From contig JBLXFD010000001.1 in NCBI GenBank assembly GCA_048262455.1, positions 1 through 64,000 on the forward strand: DNA of 64,000 nt, written 5' to 3'. Shown in pieces: positions 9,071 through 16,114 of this stretch. The position numbers were made by a program, and so were the translations under genes. This DNA comes from Psychromarinibacter sp048262455. Its GTDB lineage: Bacteria; Pseudomonadota; Alphaproteobacteria; Rhodobacterales; Rhodobacteraceae. The notes under the pieces were generated by a model, which saw only the letters and a program-made list of their open reading frames with translations, searched no databases and had not been told where the DNA came from. Numbering within the stretch: position 1 is the first letter of the stretch; each line of letters starts with the position of its first letter.

Positions 9071-10161
9071 TGGCCGATATCGCATTCTACGGCTCGAGCC
9101 TGCTGTCCAGCTACTGGAACGGCGCGGCCACCTACTATCGCGGGATGCTCGAGGCGCTGGCCGGGCACGGGCACCGCATCACCTTCTACGAGCCTGACGC
9201 CTTCGACCGGCAAAGCCACCGCGACATCGACCCGCCCGAATGGTGCCGCGTGGTGGTCTGGGAGGCCACGGCCTCTGGCCTGACGCAGGCGGCGGCCAAG
9301 GCGGCCGAGGCGGACGTGGTGGTGAAGGCCAGCGGCGTCGGCTACGAGGACGACGCCCTGCTGACCGAGGTCATGGGCGCGGCCCGGCCCGGCGCGCTGC
9401 GGATCTTCTGGGATGTGGACGCCCCCGCCACCCTTGCCACCATGCGCGCCCACCCCGGCGACGTGCTGCGCCGGCTGCTGCCGGAACTGGACCTGGTGCT
9501 GACCTACGGCGGCGGCGACCCGGTGGTGAACGCCTACAGGGAGATGGGCGCGCGCCAGTGCATCCCCGTCTACAACGCGCTCGATCCGGCCAGTCACCAC
9601 GGGGTCAAGGCCGACCCGGCCTTCGTCGCCGACCTCGCCTTTCTCGGCAACCGGCTGCCCGACCGCGAGGCGCGGGTCGAGGAGTTCTTCCTCTCCCCCG
9701 CCCGCGCGCTGCCGGAGATGTCGTTCCTGCTGGGCGGCTCGGGGTGGGAGCCGCACCAGCTGCCCGCCAACGTGCGCCACCTCGGCCACGTGGCGACCCG
9801 CGACCACAACGCCTTCAACGCCACGCCCCGCATGGTGCTGAACGTGGCGCGCGACAGCATGGCGCAGACCGGCTTTTCCCCCGCCACCCGGGTGTTCGAG
9901 GCCGCCGGCGCCGGCGCCTGCCTGATCACCGACGCCTGGGAGGGGATCGAACTGTTCCTGGAACCCGGCCGCGAGGTGCTGGTGGCAGAGGACGGCGAGG
10001 CCGTCGCCCGCCACCTGCGCGACACCCCGCCCGAAGAGGCCGCCCGCATCGGCGCGCGGGCCAAGGCGCGGGTGCTCAGGCACCACACCTACGCCGACCG
10101 CGCGCGGCAGGTGGACCGGATCCTGAAGGACCGCCTTGCCGTGCCGGAGACCGCGAAATGA
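9070..10161 (+). CDS. CgeB-like glycosyltransferase (paralog 2)
   Basis: Predicted cytoplasmic GT-B glycosyltransferase of 363 aa. It shares with its neighbours an N-terminal S-x-L-x-S-x-W-x-N-G-x-A-T-x-Y-R motif (residues about 9-24) and a C-terminal TRVFEAAGAGACLITD donor-binding segment. The ATG overlaps the previous stop by one base (TGATG). Closest in layout to the next gene. Likely one of several sequential transferases in the cluster. Confidence 0.82.
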   Translation: MADIAFYGSSLLSSYWNGAATYYRGMLEALAGHGHRITFYEPDAFDRQSHRDIDPPEWCRVVVWEATASGLTQAAAKAAEADVVVKASGVGYEDDALLTEVMGAARPGALRIFWDVDAPATLATMRAHPGDVLRRLLPELDLVLTYGGGDPVVNAYREMGARQCIPVYNALDPASHHGVKADPAFVADLAFLGNRLPDREARVEEFFLSPARALPEMSFLLGGSGWEPHQLPANVRHLGHVATRDHNAFNATPRMVLNVARDSMAQTGFSPATRVFEAAGAGACLITDAWEGIELFLEPGREVLVAEDGEAVARHLRDTPPEEAARIGARAKARVLRHHTYADRARQVDRILKDRLAVPETAK

Positions 10162-11276
10162 GCGGCGCGCTGAACATCGTGATCCTCGGCCTGTCGCTGA
10201 CCTCGTCCTGGGGCAACGGCCATGCCACCACCTACCGCGCGCTGCTGCGCGGGCTGGCGGCGGAAGGGCACCGGGTGCTGTTCCTCGAACGCGACGTGCC
10301 GTGGTATTCCAACAACCGCGACCTGCCGGACCCGGACTTCTGCCGGCTGGAGCTTTACGACAACATCCCCTCGATGCTGACCCGCTTCGGCGCGGCGCTG
10401 GACCGGGCGGACGCGGTGATCGTCGGCTCCTACGTCCCCGAGGGGACCCAGCTGATCGACGCGCTGGCCCGGCGGGGGCTGCGGCAGCTGAGCTTCTACG
10501 ACATCGACACGCCGGTGACGATGGAGCTGCTGGACAAAGGCGACGAGACCCACCTTGCGCGGCGGCAGGTGCCGCTGTTCGACACCTACTTTTCCTTCGC
10601 GGGCGGCGAGGTGCTGGACCGGCTGGAACGGCAGTACGGCGCCCGGCGGGCGGTGGCGCTGTACTGTTCGGTGGATACAGAGCGCTACAAGCCGATGAAG
10701 CTGCCCGAGCGCTGGGACCTCGGCTACCTCGGCACCTACAGCGAGGACCGCCAGCCGGGACTGGAGGCGCTGCTGCTGGAGCCTGCGCGCCGGCGGCCGA
10801 AGATGCGTTTCGTGGTGGCGGGATCGCAGTTCCCGGAGGGCATCGACTGGCCCCGCAACGTCGAGCGGATCGAGCACCTGCCGCCCGAGAAGCACGCGGA
10901 ATTCTACTGCACCCAGCGCTACACCCTGAACGTCACCCGCGCCGCCATGCGGCGGCTGGGCTGGTCGCCCAGCGTGCGCCTGTTCGAGGCGGCGGCCTGC
11001 GGCACCCCGATCATCTCCGACCGCTGGAAGGGGCTGGACGAGATCCTGCCCGAGGGAGAGGCGATCCTGATCGCCGACAGCATCGAGGACGTGCTGGCGG
11101 CACTGGACGACGCCGGCGAGGGGCGCTGCGACAGCCTCGCGCAGAACGCGCGCCGGCGGGTGATGAACGAGCACAGCGGCCGGGCCCGAGCGCGGGAACT
11201 GGCGCAGCACCTGGCCGCGCCGGCGGCGGAACACGGAACGACAAAGATATCTGCTGGGGGAACGAGCCATGGTTGA
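10158..11276 (+). CDS. CgeB-like glycosyltransferase (paralog 3)
   Basis: Predicted GT-B glycosyltransferase of 372 aa with N-terminal SLTSSWGNGHATTYR and C-terminal VRLFEAAACGTPIISD, both shared with the preceding paralog. No membrane segments. ATGA overlap upstream, and its end overlaps the next gene by eight bases. As the third CgeB-like member it supports local gene duplication followed by divergence. CgeB of Bacillus works in spore-surface glycosylation; the role here is inference. Confidence 0.83.
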   Translation: MSGALNIVILGLSLTSSWGNGHATTYRALLRGLAAEGHRVLFLERDVPWYSNNRDLPDPDFCRLELYDNIPSMLTRFGAALDRADAVIVGSYVPEGTQLIDALARRGLRQLSFYDIDTPVTMELLDKGDETHLARRQVPLFDTYFSFAGGEVLDRLERQYGARRAVALYCSVDTERYKPMKLPERWDLGYLGTYSEDRQPGLEALLLEPARRRPKMRFVVAGSQFPEGIDWPRNVERIEHLPPEKHAEFYCTQRYTLNVTRAAMRRLGWSPSVRLFEAAACGTPIISDRWKGLDEILPEGEAILIADSIEDVLAALDDAGEGRCDSLAQNARRRVMNEHSGRARARELAQHLAAPAAEHGTTKISAGGTSHG

Positions 11277-12267
11277 CGAAAACGGAACAAGGACGGTGCT
11301 GGTCGCGGGGGGCGCCGGCTTCATCGGCTCGCACCTGTGCGGCGTGCTGCTGGGGCAAGGGCACCGGGTGATCTGCCTCGATAATTTCCAGACGGGCCGC
11401 CGCGCTAACGTCGCGCCCTATGAAAGCGACCCGGCGTTCTCGGTGATCGAGGCCGACGTGTCCCGGGGCACGCCCTGCGACGGCCCGCTGGACCGGATCT
11501 ACAACCTCGCCTCGCCCGCCTCGCCGCCGCAGTACCAGGCGGACCCGGTGCACACGATGCTGACCAACGTGCTGGGCACCCAGAACCTGCTGGCGCTGGC
11601 GCGCGAGAAGGGGGCGCGGTTCCTGCAGGCCTCCACCAGCGAGGTCTACGGCGACCCCGAGGTGCACCCCCAGCGCGAGGATTACGTCGGCCACGTCAAC
11701 TGCACCGGCACCCGCGCCTGCTACGACGAGGGCAAGCGCGCCGCCGAGGCGCTGTGCTTCGACCACAAGCGGGCGGGGCTGGACGTGCGTGTCGCGCGGA
11801 TCTTCAACACCTACGGCCCGCACATGAGCCCCGACGACGGGCGTATCGTGTCGAACCTGATCTGCCAGGCGCTGACCGGCCAGCCGATGACCATCTACGG
11901 CGACGGCCGCCAGACCCGCAGCTTCTGCTTCGTCTCGGACATGGTGACCGGGCTGATGGCGCTGATGGAGGTGCCCGACGCGCCCCCGGGCGCGGTGAAC
12001 ATCGGCAACCCCGGCGAGTTCACGATCCTCGAACTGGCCACCCTGATCCGCCAGCACGTGCCCACCGCCAGCCGCCAGGTCTTCCTGCCGCTGCCGCAGG
12101 ACGACCCCAAGAAGCGCCGGCCCGACATCGGCCTCGCCAAAAGCCTGCTGGGATGGGAGCCGCGGGTGGCGCTGGAGCAGGGTCTGCGCCAGACGATCCC
12201 CTGGTTCGCCCAAGCCGTGCGCCCGCAACCTCTTGCAGAGGCGGAACAGATCCGGGCCGCCGAATGA
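11269..12267 (+). CDS. UDP-glucuronate decarboxylase-like SDR (UDP-xylose synthase type)
   Basis: Extended SDR of 332 aa. NAD motif GGAGFIG near residues 14-20, then NLASPASPP, QASTSEVYGDP and CYDEGKR, which are hallmark segments of UDP-glucuronic acid decarboxylase (UXS). The catalytic Tyr and Lys lie in CYDEGKR. In typical UXS the substrate-contact stretch reads WGxVNPxGxR; here it is VGHVNCTGTR, so the substrate may differ. The product would be UDP-xylose or a close relative, which fits the GH39-like (xylosidase-type) domain in the same operon. Starts inside the end of the upstream glycosyltransferase. Confidence 0.87.
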   Translation: MVDENGTRTVLVAGGAGFIGSHLCGVLLGQGHRVICLDNFQTGRRANVAPYESDPAFSVIEADVSRGTPCDGPLDRIYNLASPASPPQYQADPVHTMLTNVLGTQNLLALAREKGARFLQASTSEVYGDPEVHPQREDYVGHVNCTGTRACYDEGKRAAEALCFDHKRAGLDVRVARIFNTYGPHMSPDDGRIVSNLICQALTGQPMTIYGDGRQTRSFCFVSDMVTGLMALMEVPDAPPGAVNIGNPGEFTILELATLIRQHVPTASRQVFLPLPQDDPKKRRPDIGLAKSLLGWEPRVALEQGLRQTIPWFAQAVRPQPLAEAEQIRAAE

Positions 12268-13022
12268 GCGCGCCCGACCTTCGTAGCCGCATCGACCAGC
12301 TTGGCCCCTGGTTCCACAACATGCGCATCGGCGGCGAGCAGACGGCGCCGGACCACCCGCTGGGCGACTACCCGCGCTTCAAGTTCGAGGGTTTTGCCCA
12401 CGTGCTGCCGGACGACCTGCAGGGCGCCTCGGTGCTGGACATCGGCTGCAACGCCGGCTTCTACAGCCTCGAGATGGCCCGCCGCGGTGCCGGAGAGGTG
12501 GTGGCGATCGACAGCGACCCGCACTACCTGCGGCAGGCGGAATTCGCCGCCGAGGCCGCGGGGGACATCGGCAGCCGCATCAGCTTCCGCCAACTCGACG
12601 TCTACGATGTGGGGCAGCTGGGCCGCCGTTTCGACCTGGTGATCTTCATGGGGGTGCTCTACCACCTGCGCCACCCGCTGCTGGCGCTGGACCTGCTGTA
12701 CGAGCACGTGGTGGGCGACCGGCTGCTGTTCCAGTCGATGCAGCGCGGATCCGAGAATTCCGCCAGCCCGCAAGAGGATTACCCCTTCTCGGAATGGCAG
12801 ATCTTCGAGGACCCCGACTGGCCGCGCCTGTCCTTTATCGAGCATCGCTATGCCAAGGACCCGACCAACTGGTTCGTCCCCAACGCCGCCGCCGCCGAGG
12901 CGATGCTGCGCAGCGCCGGTTTCCGGGTGCTGGAGCGGCCGGAGCGCGAGGTCTATCTTTGCGAGCGCGCCCAGCGGCCCGAATGGGTGCCGCCGCCGCC
13001 GCGCATCGCGGGTCTCACCTGA
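12264..13022 (+). CDS. CmoB-like SAM-dependent methyltransferase (TIGR04290-like)
   Basis: Class I methyltransferase of 252 aa with SAM motif VLDIGCNAGFYS (about residues 57-68) and acidic residue in VVAIDSDP. The GPWFHNM start and overall layout recall CmoB (tRNA U34) and the TIGR04290/Rta_06860 putative methyltransferases, which from memory occur in sugar-related neighbourhoods. Last gene of the rightward operon, ATGA overlap with the preceding SDR. A sugar or glycoconjugate methylation role is more likely than tRNA modification here, but that is inference from context. Confidence 0.84.
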   Translation: MSAPDLRSRIDQLGPWFHNMRIGGEQTAPDHPLGDYPRFKFEGFAHVLPDDLQGASVLDIGCNAGFYSLEMARRGAGEVVAIDSDPHYLRQAEFAAEAAGDIGSRISFRQLDVYDVGQLGRRFDLVIFMGVLYHLRHPLLALDLLYEHVVGDRLLFQSMQRGSENSASPQEDYPFSEWQIFEDPDWPRLSFIEHRYAKDPTNWFVPNAAAAEAMLRSAGFRVLERPEREVYLCERAQRPEWVPPPPRIAGLT

Positions 13023-13040
13023 ACCTCTGGCGGGCGCGGT

Positions 13041-13196
13041 CTACTTCTGCGCCCGCAGGGCCCGCTGAAGTTCCTTGGCAAGCTCAAGCAGCCGCTGCGG
13101 CGTCTCCTCGCGCTGGATGGCGTCGAGATGCGCCTCCAGTCCTGCGCGGAACCGGGTCTCTTCGTCGTCGCGGCCGGGGGTCTTTTCTCCGGTCAT
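13041..13196 (-). CDS. NepR-like small protein, candidate anti-sigma factor
   Basis: Small protein of 51 aa, highly charged. Its second half (RAGLEAHLDAIQREETP followed by QRLLELAKELQ) has the pattern of NepR anti-sigma factors, where an amphipathic helix precedes a V/T-P-x-R-F/L-x-x-L-x-x-L motif that holds EcfG. The ATG is chosen because GAGGAAG lies just upstream; a longer reading to 13346 adds unlikely sequence. No phyR or ecfG lies next to it, unlike canonical loci. Convergent with the glycan operon (18-base gap). Nearby GGAAC-N17-GTT promoters and an HWE-type kinase make the call more attractive, but the similarity is short. Confidence 0.5.
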   Translation of the reverse strand: MTGEKTPGRDDEETRFRAGLEAHLDAIQREETPQRLLELAKELQRALRAQK

Positions 13197-13407
13197 GAGT
13201 CTTCCTCTGCCTGCTGATGGACGTCGGGTGTCAGAGTCGCGGGTCGTCGGTGCATTGCGGATGCGCAGGGCAGCTAACAGCATTTTCGCCCCGGAACACC
13301 CGGAATCACGACAAACGGCGAGTTTTCGCCCGAGCGTTGCCGCCACGCCGGATCAATTTGCCCGCCCCGGCGGTTTCGGTGGGGAAGCGGAAACGAAAGG
13401 AACCTCC

Positions 13408-13674
13408 ATGTCCGATGCAAAGACCACCACCGACCACGACACCATCCGCAGCTGGGCCGAAGAACGCGGCGGCACGCCCTCCCGCGCGAAGGGCACCGAT
13501 CCGGGTGGCGTGCTGCGGATCGACTTCGGCGAGCCGGAGGAGGGGCTGGAGGAAATCTCCTGGGAGGATTTCTTCGAGGTCTTCGACGACCGCAAGCTGG
13601 CGCTGCTCTACCAGGACAAGACAGCGGACGGCGAGACCAGCCGGTTCAACAAGCTGGTCTCCCGCGACGGCTGA
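13408..13674 (+). CDS. Conserved small protein (often mis-named glucan branching enzyme)
   Basis: Protein of 88 aa with IRSWAEERGG, GVLRIDFGEPEE, ISWEDFFEVFDD and SRFNKLVSR segments. I recognise this as a small conserved proteobacterial protein that older annotations sometimes call 1,4-alpha-glucan branching enzyme; it is far too short and shares no catalytic motif with that enzyme. Function unknown. ATG preceded by AAAGGAA. It sits alone, divergent from the NepR-like gene; the 211-base gap between them holds a GGAAC at 13293 but without a matching -10. Confidence 0.8.
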   Translation: MSDAKTTTDHDTIRSWAEERGGTPSRAKGTDPGGVLRIDFGEPEEGLEEISWEDFFEVFDDRKLALLYQDKTADGETSRFNKLVSRDG

Positions 13675-13683
13675 AGGATCCGG

Positions 13684-13713
13684 GCGGGGCGGGGGGCGCA
13701 CCCTCCGCCCCGC
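13684..13713. terminator. GC-rich hairpin between convergent genes
   Basis: GCGGGGCGG (13684-13692) pairs perfectly with CCGCCCCGC (13705-13713) around a 12-base loop, between the stop codons of two convergent genes. No T-run follows on either side, so its role as a terminator is tentative. Confidence 0.4.
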
Positions 13714-13719
13714 CGCGCG

Positions 13720-14889
13720 TCAGGGCTTCAGCACCACCTTGGTCCATTCACCCTGGTTGCCGTGGAAGTTGGCATAGCCCGTCGCCGCTTCCTCCAGCGG
13801 CAGGCGGTGGCTGATCAGGAAGGTGGTGTCGATCTCGCCCTCGCCGATCCGCCGCAGCAGGTCCTTGGTATAGCGCTGCACGTGGGTCTGGCCGGTGCGC
13901 AGCTGAAGGCCCTTCTCCATCAGCGCGCCCAGCGGGAACTTGTCGACGAAGCCGCCGTAGACGCCGGGCATCGACACCCGCCCGCCCTTGCGCACCGCCA
14001 TCAGCGCCATGCGCAGGGCATGGGCCCGGTCGGCGCCGAAGCCGACCTTCTGCTTGACGGTGTCGAGGATGTTGTCGGGGGAGAACCCGTGGCTCTCCAT
14101 CCCCACGGCGTCGATCACCGCATCGGGGCCCAGCCCGCCCGACATCTCCATCAGCGCCTCGAGCACGTGGGTCTGCGTGTAGTCGATCACCTTGCAGCCC
14201 AGCCCCCGCGCCAGTTCCAGCCGGTGCGGGTAGTGGTCGATGACGATGACCTCGGCGGCCCCCATCAGCCGGGCGCTCTGGGCGGCGAAGAGGCCCACCG
14301 GCCCGGCGCCCCAGACGGCGACCGTGTCGCCCTCCTCGATGTCGCAGTTCTCGGCCGCCATCCAGCCGGTGGGCAGGATGTCCGACAGGAACAGCACCTG
14401 CTCGTCCTACAGCCCGTCGGGGATCACCACCGGCCCCACGTCGGAGAAGGGGACGCGCACGTATTCCGCCTGCCCGCCGGGATAGCCGCCGGTCATGTGC
14501 GAGTAGCCGAACAGCCCCGCCATGGCGTGGCCGAAAAGCGACTCGCTGATGTCCTGCTTTTCCACGGGATTGCTGTTGTCGCAGGCGGAGAACTGGCTGC
14601 GTTCGCAAAAGAAGCACTTGCCGCAGGAGATGGTGAAGGGCACCACCACCCGCTGGCCCTTCTTCAGCGTGGACTCTGGGCCCGTCTCCACCACGCGGCC
14701 CATGAACTCGTGGCCGAGGATGTCGCCGGACAGCACGCCGGGGATCACCCCGTCATAAAGGTGCAGGTCCGACCCGCAGATCGCGGTGGCGGTGACTTCG
14801 AGGATCGCATCGCGTGGATTGACGATCTGGGGGTCGGGGACGGTGTCCACCCGGACATCGTGCTTGCCGTGATAGGTGAGCGCGCGCAT
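13720..14889 (-). pseudogene. Zinc-dependent alcohol dehydrogenase interrupted by an in-frame TAG
   Basis: Full-length class of 389 aa glutathione-independent formaldehyde/alcohol dehydrogenase-like proteins, but codon 161 is TAG (14407-14409). The reading frame is otherwise intact on both sides: ICGSDLH (Cys about 38), GHE, the structural zinc Cys set in SCGKCFFC and ACD, then after the stop the Rossmann motif GAGPVG and a normal C-terminus. Relatives read GLSDEQVLF here, so a TCG serine codon changed to TAG by one base would explain it. The pieces as read are 13720-14397 and 14407-14889. It may be a true nonsense mutation, a sequence error or (less likely) read-through. It follows the SRPBCC gene by 12 bases, in one operon behind the promoter at 15598-15624. 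Confidence 0.85.
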
Positions 14890-14901
14890 ACAGGAGCCTC
14901 C

Positions 14902-15531
14902 TCAGGCATCTTTCCGATTTCGACTGGTTGCGATTTCGCCGGTCTCCAGCAGCATCTTCAGCCGCTTCAGCTCGTGCCGGCCCTCGGTGGCGGGATCGCT
15001 GCGGGTCAGCTTGGCGCCGAGATGGCCTATCAGGCCGCCCGGCGGCTGGTAGGCGATGATGGCGGTGACCTCGGTGCCGCGCCCCGCGGGGGCATCGCGG
15101 AACAGCACCTTGCCGCGGGTCTCGATCTGCGAGGCTTCGGTGGATTGCCAGGACATCTCCTCGCCGGGACGGTCCTCCACCAGCCGGGTGACCACCTCGA
15201 CGTCGCGGCCGGCGGGGCCGGCAAGGGTCCAGTGGAAATCCTCGCCGCTCTGTCTCACGGATCTCACGTTCTCCATGAACTTCGGCAGGTTCGAGAAGTC
15301 GCGCCAGAAGTCGTAGATCTCGCGGCGGGGCTTGCGGATCGTGACGGTGCGCGATTGCACGCGGTAGTCGCCGAAGCGGCCCTGCCGCGCGGTGCGGCCG
15401 GGGGCGCTGTCGGGGGGGTGAGGGGTGCCGCTGCGCATCCTGCTGACGACGTAGGCCGCGGTGCCGGTCAGCGCCGCCGCGGCCACGAGGGTCAGCAACG
15501 ACGCCCGGTTGCCGGATCGGTCTTCTTCCAT
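14902..15531 (-). CDS. Membrane-anchored SRPBCC (START-like) protein
   Basis: Protein of 209 aa. One predicted membrane helix near residues 10-30 is followed by a linker and a polyketide-cyclase/START-like SRPBCC domain (about 50-190), similar to the COG5637 group. Proteins of this type are frequent in stress-response operons, but their ligand is generally unknown. Start ATG is chosen because AGGAGGACAG lies just upstream; the longer reading to 15618 would run into the promoter. It leads an operon with the broken alcohol dehydrogenase, behind an EcfG-type promoter about 65 bases upstream. Confidence 0.82.
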   Translation of the reverse strand: MEEDRSGNRASLLTLVAAAALTGTAAYVVSRMRSGTPHPPDSAPGRTARQGRFGDYRVQSRTVTIRKPRREIYDFWRDFSNLPKFMENVRSVRQSGEDFHWTLAGPAGRDVEVVTRLVEDRPGEEMSWQSTEASQIETRGKVLFRDAPAGRGTEVTAIIAYQPPGGLIGHLGAKLTRSDPATEGRHELKRLKMLLETGEIATSRNRKDA

Positions 15532-15597
15532 CTCTGTCCTCCTGTGCGGCTGGGGCGGGAGAGCCCGGTGCCGCGTCTGGGGTGTGGTCACCAGACA

Positions 15598-15624
15598 GGA
15601 ACGGAGGGAAGGGGACAATGTTCC
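15598..15624 (-). promoter_or_regulatory. EcfG-type stress promoter (GGAAC-N17-GTTCC)
   Basis: On the minus strand GGAAC (15624-15620), 17 bases, then GTTCC (15602-15598) preceded by C, so the -10 reads CGTT. As at 3588-3614, the two boxes are inverted copies. Transcription would begin about 60 bases before the ATG at 15531. No plus-strand gene lies close downstream here. Confidence 0.6.
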
Positions 15625-15718
15625 CGGCCGCGCAAGGTGGGCGGGGGAACAAGCATTTGCGATTCAAGCGAAATTCCGCGTATCCGCGGCGGGCCGGAGC
15701 GATGCGGGCGGCGGCCGG

Positions 15719-16114
15719 TTAGGCCTTGACGGGCACCGTGAACAGCTCCTTCAGCCCGCTGACAATGCGGGCGGCCGAGGTGGGTTTCGGGCAGAACAGC
15801 GCCTCGGGAAACGTCTCGCGGATTTCCTCGCGCAGGGCATGGCCGGAGTGGAAGATGATCTTGGTGCCCTGGGCCTTCAGCTGCTCGGCGAGCGGAAAGA
15901 CGTCGCCGTCCTTCAGGCGCACGTCAAGGATCGCCGCGTCTATCTGCGCGCCCTGCGCCAGTTCCAGACCGCCGCGTACGGTTGCGCAAGTCCCGACGAC
16001 ATCGCAGCCGTGGTCCTCGACGATCATCTGCAGGTCCATGGCGACAATCGCCTCGTCCTCTGCAATCAGGACGCGCTTCCCCAGGCACGCGTCTCTATTT
16101 TTTGGTGATGTCAA
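15719..16114 (-). CDS. Single-domain response regulator
   Basis: Receiver-only protein of about 131 aa. RVLIAEDEA supplies the acidic pocket, AAILDVRL the phosphoacceptor Asp, SGH the Thr/Ser position and CPKP the conserved Lys. No output domain. No ATG is available in a sensible place; the TTG at 16114 has GAGG seven bases upstream and makes the gene overlap the 3' end of the kinase gene by 20 bases, implying translational coupling. The partner is almost certainly that kinase. Such lone receivers next to HWE/HisKA_2 kinases act as phosphate sinks or diffusible outputs. Confidence 0.82.
   Translation of the reverse strand: MTSPKNRDACLGKRVLIAEDEAIVAMDLQMIVEDHGCDVVGTCATVRGGLELAQGAQIDAAILDVRLKDGDVFPLAEQLKAQGTKIIFHSGHALREEIRETFPEALFCPKPTSAARIVSGLKELFTVPVKA

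Noticed and set aside
6545..9085. 846-residue open frame on the minus strand across the glycan cluster
   Set aside because: Low-complexity shadow of three well-supported plus-strand genes with ATGA overlaps.
13293..13318. GGAAC at 13293 as an EcfG promoter for the 88-residue gene
   Set aside because: At 16-17 bases downstream the sequence reads AACGG, not CGTT.
14407..14889. Treating the two halves of the alcohol dehydrogenase as separate genes
   Set aside because: They are one family-length frame separated only by a single TAG; the second half has no ribosome site and starts mid-domain.
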